A DNA stretch of 64,000 nucleotides, taken from the NCBI GenBank assembly GCA_902729315.2, contig LR746272.1, forward strand, positions 2,142,035 to 2,206,034. The letters are read 5' to 3'. Under the pieces are notes generated by a model. The model did no database searches. It saw only the letters and a program-made list of their open reading frames with translations, and was not told the origin of the DNA. The stretch is from Spirodela intermedia. Taxonomy: Eukaryota > Streptophyta > Magnoliopsida > Alismatales > Araceae. This document shows positions 25,261 to 36,850 of the stretch, in pieces. The position numbers were made by a program, and so were the translations under genes. The stretch's first letter is position 1. Each line of letters opens with the position of its first letter.

Positions 25261-25679
25261 GATGCATGAAGACAAAATTCAGTTTGAGATTGCCTAATAT
25301 AACATTTGGACAGAAAATCTCAATTCCCACATTCATCTTTATCTTCTTCATCTTTTAAATTCCTTCTAATCTATTAAGAGCATTTTGACAAAGCCCTCCT
25401 TTTACTAAGGATCATTCTCAATAGAACCTTCCTTTCCTTTTCTATGGAGGTTGTGAATCTCTACTAGTGGATTTTAGCATCCTTGTGGATTTAGGGACCC
25501 TTGTAGACACAATGAATCTTTTGTGGAGTCAAGAGTGCAATCTTTTCGTTCTATGCACTCAAGCAAAGAGTTTTTAACAGAATCACATTTCTCGTAGACT
25601 AAAGGTTATAATTTTACTTCCAAAATGCTCAACAAAAGCTGAATATAATAAAATCATCAATTCTGTAAATTTCTACTAT
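25261..25679. other. AT-rich spacer
   Basis: Lies between the gypsy relic and the MYB-C upstream homology. No coding signal. Confidence 0.4.
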
Positions 25680-26534
25680 GCCATCAGATACGAATAATGT
25701 AAAACGATCATCACTGCAAAACCCCAGAATATGTCCTCCATTGGTTATTTTATGACTCACGAATCTCACAAACTAAAAAATTGAGATGAACATAATTTAA
25801 GTGACTTACAAAGTCTGAAGTATAAAGGTGATTTTTCTGAGAAATCTCCCTTTAGTGCTACCCAAAATCGAATTAAGCTGTACTTCATATGAATCTACAC
25901 AGGGTACCGACAGGTGTAATTCGTGCAAGATGATGACCCAGTGAACTGTCCACTTTTGTCTGAATCGAATATGCATGATACTGTGCGGCTCCCAATTACA
26001 ATGAAAATTTTGACATACAGTAAATGACCTTAATTTGACTGCAACGCCGGTCTCCGTCAAAGCCGAGAAGGAAAACCCACCAACCTCCCACAAGAACCCA
26101 TACCCGTCATGGATGTTGTCGGTCCGCCATAGTGGCAGGTCGTCGATGGTGACAGTTCATCGTCCATTGGAACATAACCCAAGGATGATAATAACCGACG
26201 ACGGACAGAAGGCGTCCACGTTGCCACCCCATTCCCGTCCGCATCCTCCCGAGCTGTAGGCGTGCAAGCATGTGGTCGAGGGGGGGAGAAGTAATCCCTG
26301 TTGGCTGTCCTTTCACTGCCCTCGAGTCCCTGTTTCTCATTCCACGACAAACTAAAAATTGGATGGGTGATGTCATTAACCGTGGCCATCCTTCGGCGGT
26401 TTGGCCTTTTGGCGTACTCCTGTAGAGGCATTTCGCTGCGTACCAAACCTAGGTGGAGATCTATAATTGGACTAATGAAAGGAGGTAGTGGTGAGAGTGG
26501 CTGATCTGGGTAAGAAGGAACTGAAGGTTCCAGA
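25680..26534 (+). promoter_or_regulatory. Upstream region of MYB-C pseudogene
   Basis: Close to the MYB-A upstream region. It includes the 47-bp block (26183-26229) and the extra segment before it that B lacks. A segment present in A around 680-1090 appears shortened here. The TATA position reads CTATAATT (26461-26468), 74 bp before the former ATG. Confidence 0.65.
26183..26229 (+). promoter_or_regulatory. 47-bp conserved promoter block, C copy
   Basis: Identical to 1467-1513 and 19552-19598, although the gene downstream is a pseudogene. Confidence 0.6.
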
Positions 26535-27696
26535 ATGGAAAGTCAGGTGGTGGGCGTGAGAAAGGGCGCATGGGCTCCCAAGGAAGATATTCTCCTCCAG
26601 AGATGCATCCTTCAATACGGTGAAGGGCAGTGGCATCTAATTCAAGAGAGGGCAGGTACGCCTTCATCTTATTCAATCGTGTAAGCGGTAAGAGTCTTTA
26701 TGGACTGCTGTGTTGTTCAGCTCGTGTAGCTGAAGAGATTAAATCGGCTTTATACTCGCTTAAAGGTAGAAAGACTGATGCAGATGAGATGAGTTTGTTT
26801 CCGCAGTCATGAACGAGTTTCTCCTGCCTCCCTTCTGATAAATCCTCGGTTTGAAACGCTGCCCTAAGAGCTGCCGACTGAGGTGGCTGAACTATCTGAA
26901 CCGAGCATCAAACGAGGGGCCTTTCAGGAGGACGAAGTTGACCTCATCGTTAGGCTCCACAGGCTTTTGGGCAACAGGTTTGTTATTATATAAGACCTTC
27001 CTCAAGAATGAGCTCCCGTTCAACCACGAGGCTATGACTCGCATGTCAAATTAAGCGTCCTTTACAATCCAGGAGGTCGCTAATAGCCAGTAGAATTCCG
27101 GGCAGAACGGCGAACGACGTCAAGAACTACTAGAACTCGTGCTTGTGCAAGGCGGTGGGAGCCCGAGGGAAGGGGGCCGGGAAGATCAACAAAAGAAACA
27201 CCATTGACTTCGCTGTGGTCAAGTTTAAAGACAGCGACTTTCCCCAAAGGCATTACCCATTGGGATGATCTAGGCCACCGCCTCGCCCAGCCCACTTCAC
27301 AGAGGCTATCGCTGGTTCCTGCCACGAGATTTTCAGGCCTCGAGCTCGCAGCTTGTCAAAGGCACCATCTCCTTGCCAGACGTCATCACATGCCGTGAGT
27401 TTTCCCCCGGCGGGCAGTGCTTTCCCCCTAAAGATGATAGGCCCGACAGTGAGGAAGATTCCATGGCGTGGACGAGGCTTCCGCTGGAAGACGATGAAAA
27501 CGACGAGGGACAGCGACACCAGGAGGAGCGAGAAGAAAAAGATGTCATCCCGTTTCCAGAGGAAGAAGACGTACTCCATTGGACACCCCAGACAGATGGA
27601 GAAGTGGAACGAGGTTGGTGGCTTCTGGGTTGGGAGGACGTTCTCTGGGATACAAACCTCACGTCTGGAGTTTGCCGGAAGTTGACGCCGTTCTGA
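26535..27696 (+). pseudogene. Subgroup-6 R2R3-MYB pseudogene, copy C
   Basis: The three-exon plan of copy A is preserved: about 26535-26655, 26849-26977 and 27073-27696. It carries several independent lesions. The intron-1 acceptor has lost its A (CTCG instead of CTCAG). One base is missing after LNYL in exon 2, shifting the frame. The R3 tryptophan of NRW is AGG (Arg). The NYW tryptophan codon is TAG. A TGA lies near 27267 in place of CGA. Another base is missing just after the former RPRPRT-type motif near 27355. Missense changes include RCRKSC to RCPKSC and LIPERAG to LIQERAG. The C-terminal frame (27373-27696) is otherwise well kept, with [11 protein letters not shown]. It is closest to copy A. 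Not functional as a MYB; exon 1 alone remains open. Confidence 0.9.
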
Positions 27697-28602
27697 GACA
27701 GCGAGCTTTCTACGGTTCCCGATTAACGTAGCCCGCACGTACCTAATTTTTCTACTCTTTATGGGACAAAATGTAGTTTGACATATTTGTCAATGGGAAT
27801 AATCTGGCCATTTTAACTCTGAAATTCTCTGTCAGTAAGTCTACATACTTTAAAAATTATCTATGGTTCTTAGAATGATTCTTTGTAGGCTAATACAAAG
27901 CTGAAAATCTGATCATAAGATCTTATCCCCATTAAACTATCAACAATTAACTTTTTTTTACACCGCTTTACTCTGCTGCATGAATAATGATGGTTTTAAA
28001 CCTTATTTAATGACCAACATTTCAATACAAAAAAAAATTATTTAAACATGAATTTATGTTTGAATAATTCAGCACCCAATAAAAGATGTAGTATTATCAA
28101 AATTATTTCAGTTGGCTAGTTATTGGGAATTTTTTTCATGTTGGATGAACCCTATATCTTCCGCTAACTAAAAAAATTATTTCCTCTTCTATCACAGTAA
28201 TTATTGACTCTCACACCTATTCATTTCATGTTATTTTTGCAACAAAGCCTAAAATCTTGTGCAAATGTGAAGCATTTTTAAGTGAATAGCATGGGAACTT
28301 CTTCTTAATACTACTCTTCTTCAATTCGTAAGACTATACAGATGTACATACACACTACATATATGTTATCCATGTGATAAAGAACATAATCAAGTATACA
28401 AGTCATTTAGTGTATTATCCACCTGCTTCGTTGTCACCTCATTTTGAATTGGAATTCTTTGCAACTTTTAGTTCTATTTAGATCAATAACTACATCTACA
28501 TTGTGTAAAAATCATTGTTATTATAAAGATGGATTACACTTGTCAAGGACAGGTGAAAAAGAGGGAGAGAGAAAGAGATTGATAATAATTATCAATGTAT
28601 AC
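27697..28602. repeat. Duplicated block copy 2, proximal part
   Basis: Matches the DNA after MYB-A (2993 to about 3980) with many substitutions and some indels. No gene seen. Confidence 0.6.
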
Positions 28603-30358
28603 TGACGTGACTTAGTTGTTATATAGTAAATCCCACAAATTTAAAATTTAAAAACTAGAAAATCTAAATTTTTAGATATTTAAAAGTATTTCTAAACAAA
28701 TATATCAATATAATTCAATAAGACTTCCAAAAATAGCGGTAATTTTCCAGGTCAATCACAAGGATATAATTTAATATTTCGTAATTATTCAGAATTTTTC
28801 TCAAAGAATACTATTTTCTATGAATTTTATACTAAGAAATAAAAAGGAAATATATTAAAAATTCAGTAAAAAGGGAAATAAAGGTGCGGACGTCAGGATG
28901 ACATCAGCGCCCAACGAATGCTCATCGGGCAAAAATAGAGTTCCGCCCAGTGATTCTTACGTAAGTAATTATAGATGATTTGATTTATTAAATTAAGATC
29001 TATAAAAACCGGAAGAATCGTAATTAAATGAAGTATATCTTAGTAAATTTAAATCATACAAATTATCACTAAATGAAGTAAAAATTAAGTTGAAAGTAGG
29101 AAAACAGAGTTTCAGCATTGCGACGGTGATGCGTCGGCGATGCGTCGGCAATGCACCGGAATCTTGAGTGTTTGAGAGGATTGTCGTGTAGTGTCCATGG
29201 CTTCGAAGGCTGTTCTTGGGCAAGGATGATGTGGGCAATCTCTAGATCTCCTCGTAAAGTCTAGAGATCAATGAAATGAGTCATCGAATCATCTCTGATG
29301 GCTGTCACCCAGCTGAGCGGAAAAACGGTGACTTTGTAGCTCTCCAGCGGTTGTCACCCAATGGACATGAGCTGGATGGAGGTAGGGCGCATGTTAGGGA
29401 GCTTCATCCTCAAGTCCACGCAGCAAGAGAAGGCTTTTCATTGCATCTAGTACACTCTTAGGAGGTGGTGACTCGTCTCCCAGCAGATCATCCTCTTCCC
29501 AACGACGGCTTGTTCGTCGATCAATCGGTGATACTTTACTCGATAGATTTGTAATCTTTTTATCACGAATCGTTCAGCAATTTTAGTAACAATGCACTGC
29601 GGATTGTGTTGACGAGATTTTCGTAGATGATCCAACAATTCTAGCGGTTTAATCCTTCACTGGCGATCTACAGGAAGGTTGGGATAATTAGATAAAAATA
29701 TAAGTTTTGGCTCTAAGAGGATTCGAACCTGCGCCGATTGCCTACTTACATGAGAGAGATTGACATAAATACTTTAATGCCCTTATTAAATGACGTCATC
29801 ATGGTATATCTCTATTATAAAAAAGGGGTATTGTAGGTATTAAAATCATCGAACCCTTATAGGGAAAGTGTGATGCGGGTTTAGTCCCTCATCACTTGTG
29901 TGCCGAAGTTTTGGACGAATATATAGTAATATTACATTTGCAATCAAGTCCCTTTCTCCCACGTGTACGACCACTCCTTGCCCCACAGTCGGCTGGCCAC
30001 CGAGGACGTGGAAGGGGAGTGGCGCACATGTGCCCCTATTGGTCCTAGCCGCTCGAGCCCCTGCTCATGACTACTCCCCAACTACACTTCCGACTTGTTT
30101 GCGGGCCCGGCTGGCTGGCGGGTATCCCCCATTTTGTTATATTTTTATTTTTATTTCTTTTTCTTTATTTATCTCAAAAGTAAGACTGTAAAAATCAAAT
30201 AAATTTATTTAAAATCACATAATTATCCAAACAATTATGTTAATCAATTAAAAATAATTTTCCACATTTTAACATAAATATAAGTCTATTATATCATGAG
30301 TTAAGACTAAAACTATATTATGTACTAATTATTAACTCATGATAATGAAGACTTATCA
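28603..30358 (+). mobile_element. Lone LTR, copy 1 (1756 bp), inserted in duplicated block
   Basis: Starts TGACGTGACTTAG and ends GAAGACTTATCA (TG...CA). It is flanked by TATAC (28598-28602) and TGTAC (30359-30363), a 5-bp target duplication with one change. The empty site is visible in the MYB-A flank near 3982 (ATGTGTACAACC), which proves the insertion. The 3' end carries an inverted repeat, ATCATGAGTTAA...TTAACTCATGAT. A perfect Pol III B-box sequence lies on the minus strand (29719-29729) and a TGACGTCA palindrome at about 29792. Internal short frames (28993-29238, 29276-29461, 29447-29638, 29898-30191) are not genes. No retroviral internal region is attached. Confidence 0.85.
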
Positions 30359-32700
30359 TGTACAACAAGGGTTGAAAGTTTACAACTTCAAAATGGTTGA
30401 CAATAATAGAAGTGAATGTTTCAAACTATGTAAGATATCTCTGGAAGGAGAAGTTGGACAAAGCTGGTTGGGACATTTACAATTAAGTGTAAGAAATGAT
30501 GACTACATTATAGTTCCAAATATTGACCTAGTATTTCTTGCAAACACAACATATACTTGGATATAATTTTATAGCTAAAAGAAAGTACTATTGTAGATTC
30601 AGATTTAGGGATAAGATTATGGTATTGTCCATGCCTCTCTATGTTTCCATTTATGACATCAATAATGCTCTCCATTTCATCATGACATTTAGGCTATGAA
30701 GGCTTATGATAAGCTACACAATGTAACATGTGTTTAAATATATTACAAAATCACACTAATAACATAGTATGCCTAGGATCGCATCTTTTGTCTTTCATTA
30801 TTCCCATCATACTCCATAACATCAAAATCTACTTTGATAGCAAATGTATCAGACTTTGTAAATCCTACATCCCTATCCAAATTTTGGCTTAAAAGGTTGA
30901 AGTTAGAGGGAGAGCAGTTAATGTGATTGCCTTTTCTTGCTCTACCCACAGCTTTATACTTAGATTTTTTATGGATTTTCTATGAGATTAGATCAGTGTG
31001 ATCATATGGACAGGCATTATAACAAAAGAAAATTAGCATAGAAATTTTTGAGTTGTTGAAAAAGTATATGCCTAATCAAATGGAAAAAGGAATCCTGCAA
31101 TCCCTTATCTCTTGACCTAGAATATGATCCTTACCATTATTATCTGAAATTAACTAATCCAATAAAATTTAATCTTTTTCATATCTTGGGTTTATAAATT
31201 CAGTACCGTTCATGTATTAGGTTAATGGGATTTACTCTATAATTTTATATCCTTTCACAAATCAGCATACCCTCTCAGCGCCATAATATTAGCCAGCCTC
31301 TGAAGAACCATAAAATTTCAGATGTTTAAACTAGATTAGGTTTGTGCGAGATAATATGATTGTTAAAAACTCTCTTAACTGACACATATGGATGCTCTTG
31401 AATGTCCAGGTGGGCCTTGTATCATTTTTAAGTATTGAGTTCATTAACTCTCATCTTGCATCTCTAAGTCACTTTATCTTATTTCTATTACATTCTTCAG
31501 CAAATAATGATGCTGGTTTTTAGCACAGATGAGTCTAACTCCTTTTTCTTGATAACATAAGAATACTAAGACAATATCTGTCAATGTGACAATTTACGAT
31601 GCTAAGATTAACAGTAAAAAAGCTAAGACTATTTTAAGTTAGATGACAATATCCTAGCATCAATAAGGGAAAGAATATATTTTAGTTTTAAATATATTAT
31701 TAAGCATATATTTACAATTACATTATAGAACATATTTCAGAAAATATAATATTACCAATTTAACTATCAACATTTCCTGTTACTAACCGAAACAAAAGAG
31801 ATTAATTGTCTCCTAATCATAACACGTGGATCAGCATCATTTGTCTCATTGTCACATGTAAATGTATTATACTTAAAAATATACAGAAAACATCACTTTT
31901 TTTAATGCTTCTGTGAGGTAGATTCTAATTTTTGGACATTTTATAACAAAAGTGAATGAATCAAGCCCAAATTCCACCAGTAGTTTTCCTAGTTTGGAGA
32001 AGAAAGAATAGACAGGGGGGAAACAGTTCACAAGGATAGGATTACAAAGTTAATCGAATCACCATCACCGTAGTTAAGATCCTAAATATCTTGGTATGAC
32101 TTTAAATTGGTCAATTGGTAAGTAAATAACAGTACCAAATAGTGAACTAAAAATGTAGCGGTCTTCCTATAGGATCTCCTTGGTTCTGTGAATGTAAAAA
32201 CAAAGTAGCATTTCTATGGAAGAGCTCAGAGAGCTTATACGTACAACAGATCTGAGTAGTTGTCATCTAACTTTGTCACATGCATCTGAAAGATGGCATC
32301 TAATCGCTCAATCAGTCAAATGTAAATTAGCCATGCTATTGACCCTGGCAAGCGGGACCATGTCCTCAAGCACCGGGCCGAGCAACTTTTGACAGATAGT
32401 ATGACACATGACATAGTTGTGTTCAACTTTACTCAAGGCCAAGAAAACTTAGAAGCACATGCAAATAGGCATCTAGCTTCCAACTAGTAATTTGTGTAAC
32501 TAATGGAAACGCTGCTTTTGATGCCAATTGGAATGCACGATTGTGCCATAGCTAACATAAGTGTCCATGTCCTAGTAATCAGTGAGATTTGTTTTAAATT
32601 TTCTACTAGTGAAGTAATTTACAATTCATGTGAATAAATGTAATTATTTTAGATTAGTACGTTAATATCTTTCAAATTAGTGTTGTAAAATAATCAGAAT
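30359..32700. repeat. Duplicated block copy 2, distal part
   Basis: Continues the alignment with the MYB-A flank, from about 3983 to 6615. A minus-strand peptide trace near 30605-30690 (HDEMESIIDVING...) parallels the one at 4325-4390. It remains unidentified. The small + frame at 30339-30566 is not open in copy 1. Confidence 0.6.
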
Positions 32701-34466
32701 ATATAACTCCTACATATGGCTTGAATATAAAATTTTTGTACACATTTTGGACCTAAAAGGGTTATCAAGAAATGAGATCTAGGCCGCTCATCTTAGGATA
32801 CCTTAAGATGAGATTAAGAGAAAGATTAGAGTGTCACCCTCATAGAGAATCTGGACAATCCATTAAGAGAGTTGATTATTAATCATAATCTTCTATTAGA
32901 GGGGCTTAATTCTCAAGAGGATTAAGGCATTTTGCCTCCCTCTTGGAGGACGCTTTTTGGCTCTCTCTCTAGTAGTGGCTAGTCGAAGGAAACAAGAAGA
33001 AAATTAATGCCTGGTCAATAGTATTTTCATGCCCAAGATCATTGTGGAGAAGAAATTACCTAGAGCGCATCAAGATCATAATGAATCAAGCATCACTCAG
33101 CCTAGGACTGACATACAATGAGGTTTGTGTAAGATCTAAATTTGGGGCATCTTTTTAGTCATCTCCATTGATAGATTAACTTTTAATTCGAATTAGTTTT
33201 ATCATTTATTCTGTCATTTCATTACATTAAATTCATTCTCTTCCTTTTACCACACTTTCCATATCTCTTGTTTTCACCTTTTTATATTTAATTATGCCCT
33301 TCACAATCTCAAGTATCTGTTTATATACCTAAGAAAGAAAATAGATAAAAATCTTACTTTCATTACCCATGCTCTCTAAGGATCAACCATTACTTATCTG
33401 AAATACAAAAGTGAGGTTTTATAAATATTATTTGCATCAACTTAGTTGCATCATGATGACATATTTAACCTCTAAATTTAATTCATCAAAAATCTTAGAG
33501 ATAGAAGAAATTTTCTCCATATGATTCATCTTTAAGTACAAAAGTTTTGAACGAATAAAACCTTGCTCACTTCAATAAGGCTAACCACACTCTTATTAAG
33601 GAAAACTTTAGTATGAATAGAATATACATGCATATTTTTTTATCTTTTTACTATGAGAGAATTTTCCTAAAATGTAGATCACATTGAAAGAAACCAATGA
33701 GAAGAAAAGAGAAGAGGCCATAGAAGCTTGATAATATGTTGATTATCATGTGGAAAGTGTAAATCTTATGATCTACCATGTTATCATAATAAAAAATAAA
33801 AATTTCTTATTTGTTTGAATATTTCATGAAGTTTAATATTTTATAAAAAATTTCAGAGTTTTCTTCTGAGTTTTACAATCATAAGAAATTTTTTACTAAT
33901 ATATGAGAATTTTAAGAATTTTTAATATCTTTTTATGATTTTTAGGAAGTCGAGAGACACTTCTACAAATGATATTTCATCTGAAGATAATGCGACATAA
34001 TCAAGGGTTGAGGCGCTAACAAGCGATATCACCAAATGAGGAGATCGGAAACTATCAAGAGTGTGTCTACACAATCGACAGTAGGTGGCAAATACTTACT
34101 AAGCGTGTAAAGGATCTCAACATTAAGGAAGATCCTATGGCTACAACAAAATTTCTAAATCCAACACATCATATCAACTTAAGAGGAAACCAACTCTCAC
34201 CCTATTTTATTGCAGCCAAAAGGACAAAAAGACCCTCACACACTCACAGCCATAGATCAGATGAGCTCAGATGAACCAGCTCACGAGAAGGCAAATATTA
34301 GTCCTACATGTGTAATCTCATCCCTCGTGTAAACCCTTACTTATTTAAGCCACTATTTAGGACTGAAAAACCTAACTTTGAATGTTTTGACATTTAGTCA
34401 GCTCAAATAAAACAACATTGAGGTTCCACATTGATTTGGATGTGTTTTAGGTTGATTCAAGTATTG
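32701..34466. other. Intergenic DNA, possibly an old LTR or leader
   Basis: Around 32740-33180 the sequence has the character of a retrotransposon LTR/leader (ATCTAGGCCGCTCATC, pyrimidine-rich runs), but I found no partner copy or ends. The remainder is AT-rich without coding signal. Confidence 0.3.
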
Positions 34467-34471
34467 ATATG

Positions 34472-34806
34472 TGATAAGTTTTCATTATCATGAGTTAATA
34501 ATTAATAAATAATATATTTTAGCCTTAACTCATGATAAATAGACTTATGTTTGTGTTAAATTATAAAAAATGGTTTTCAGTTGATTAATGTGATTTTTTA
34601 GCTAATTATGTGATTTTATGCGAATTTATATGATTTTTATAATCCTATTTTTGAGATAAATGAAGAAGAAGAAAGTAAAATTAATAAAATAGAAAAAGGG
34701 AGGGACCCACTCAGTCAGGCCTACAAATAGGTTGGAAGTGTAGTCGGAGAAGAGCTGCGAGTGAGGGCTCGAGTGTGATTTATTATACAACGACTAAGTC
34801 ACGTCA
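34472..34806 (-). mobile_element. Lone LTR, copy 2 (335 bp, internally deleted)
   Basis: Same family as copy 1, reversed. It starts TGATAAGTTTTCATTATC and ends GACTAAGTCACGTCA. A perfect ATATG target duplication flanks it (34467-34471, 34807-34811). About 1.3-1.4 kb of the middle is missing, while both ends and the terminal inverted repeat survive. Confidence 0.85.
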
Positions 34807-34811
34807 ATATG

Positions 34812-36479
34812 CAACTTAGATCGTTGGAGAAATATACTCAAAGAGGAAATCACGTAGCCTTGGTGAAATATAGAGGCCCAAGTCTAATGCATTCTGCGCA
34901 TAAACAATCATCTAAGTATTCATAGGTTAAAAATTGATAGAGATACACCTTCAATCTTATATTACGATTCTTTCGTGAGTGTTTTCTCTCTCAATCATCT
35001 CCCACATCATTGAATTTCTGTTTCTCCCTTTTTTAATGATAAATATCTTTCTTATTACCATCACCCCTTCTTCTTGGTGTTCATCTCATCTCAATCTATC
35101 AACTAAATAGAAGAATAACTATCTATCACCTAATTCTCATTCCTTGTAGATCTACTTGAACTTACCATAGTACTTACTTATTTGAGTATTTTAATTAGGT
35201 AAATTAGGTATTCTAAATGTTTTTGATCAACTGATTTTGGGGAATTTCAATGACCCTCGAGTTTGTTTTATCAAAGCTCAATCATAGTATTTACTCAAAA
35301 AATTATTGAAAAAGACTCTAACATTCACCGAACACTTTTGTCATTCAAAGTGAACTTCATCATTTGCCAACTACCTTCCATAGAGAAATCATATTCAAGA
35401 CTATTGCCATCACCATTACTTCACATGAACCTCAAGGTCATTATGTACCTCTGAAGAAGACCCACAATCATATCATTCTTTAAGCATTGTGGGTTAAATC
35501 TGATATTAATGCTTCATTATTGTAAGTGGGAGCTTGTAGATCTGACTCTTGAAAATGACTTCACCTTTTGATGTTAAACTATAATTAGCTTCTTTCTCCA
35601 TACAAGCTTTCAACTTACATATAGGTTTGTTTGGACACACCAAATACGAGAGGTATATATTATGGCACTCTCTCTCCTGTTGATTTGATATAAGCTGAAG
35701 TCACCCTATGTTTCAACACCCAATAGTTGCTTGCGATCATTGCATTAAAATTGACATCTGAAAATTCATGTTAATCTTATTAAATTTATATAAAATTGAG
35801 TTGTTTTAATTCATTTGAACTATCAATATATCTTCTCTATTTTTTAAATATCTATCCATCAGTATTTGTAATAAAAATTTGAATCCCTACCTAGGTCTTT
35901 CCATTGTATGCATTCTTACATTGGAACAAAGACTTAAAAAGTCCAAAACTTTCATGTTCTTGAATACAATGTGATGTGTGACAAGGAGGCCAAAAGAGAT
36001 CTCCTTAAAGAACTACATGTTGGTCTTGAGAGTCGACTTAGATAATAACTTTGAGGGCTTAATATTCAGGTGATCCTACAATTTTAGGAGAATTAGGATC
36101 TCTAGTTACCTATAAGGATATCTAATTCAAAGAATCAGACAAGGCTTCTCAATCAAGGTTTGAACCACCAATCTGTCACATGAAGGTGGCTATCTTATGA
36201 ATCTCACAAATTCTAAAAGCAAGGATTTAAAAATAATGACTAACTTCATGAGAAATTGAAAATCGACACACCTTTACAATGAAGGTTTTTGATCTCTTGA
36301 AGATTCTTGTTCATTTAAATTCCATGAGCCTTGTTAAGGATTTTTTCAACTTAAAAGATGAGTGTTAATGGTCGGAAGAAGGATGAGAATGAAGGAGGAG
36401 AGTCCAGACCTAAATGGATTGAGTCAAGAGTAGATGGTTCAAATTGAGGGGTTCGAACCAAGGAGTGACTGGTGCAGTT
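34812..36479. other. Intergenic DNA
   Basis: AT-rich. The short frame at 35263-35454 has no motif. No gene or RNA seen. Confidence 0.4.
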
Positions 36480-36850
36480 TGAAAGGAATGGGTTGTTTGG
36501 GCAGGAGAGAGAGAAAAAAGGTTTTGTTGAGACAGGCTACTAAAAGTTGGATGATGGTGATAGTGGGAGAGATAAAGGAAGAGGGTTCATGATGGGCAGA
36601 CAGCTAGAAGGGGAAATGGTGATGCAATAGCAGATGGTTAGGAGGTGGAATGGTGGTGATGGGGCAGACGGCAAGGAGGCAAAATAGCAGAGATGGGACA
36701 GCCGGCAAGGAAGTAGAATGACAACTACAAGGCGGAGAGCAAGGAGGTAGAATGGTAGCAAGGGTGTGGCAGAAGTGTGGACAAGCAGATGACGACAAGG
36801 TGGAAGAATGATGAAGTGGGAGAAGGGAAAGAAAGAGAGTTAAAGGTTCC
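36480..36850. repeat. GA-rich repeat, inverted copy of 7440-7920
   Basis: The reverse complement gives the CCATTCCACCTCCTTGCC-type phrases followed by ACAAAACC...TCTCTCTC, in the same order as 7440-7920. Overlapping minus-strand Pro/Leu/Ser-rich frames reflect composition. Confidence 0.6.

Noticed and set aside
27253-27738. 161-codon minus-strand frame over MYB-C exon 3
   Set aside because: Shadow of the MYB C-terminal coding sequence; similar shadows occur opposite A (2647-3045) and D (56228-56596).
29701-29740. A tRNA gene in the LTR
   Set aside because: Only a B-box/T-arm-like piece is present. I could not find an acceptor stem, anticodon arm or A-box that would complete a tRNA.
29276-30191. 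Open frames inside the lone LTR at 28603-30358, possibly a small gene
   Set aside because: The frames are not preserved in the other LTR copies, and the whole segment is bounded by LTR ends and a target duplication.
7440-36850. CRISPR-like array among the regularly spaced phrases
   Set aside because: The phrases are degenerate, without constant repeats and unique spacers, and the genome is a plant.
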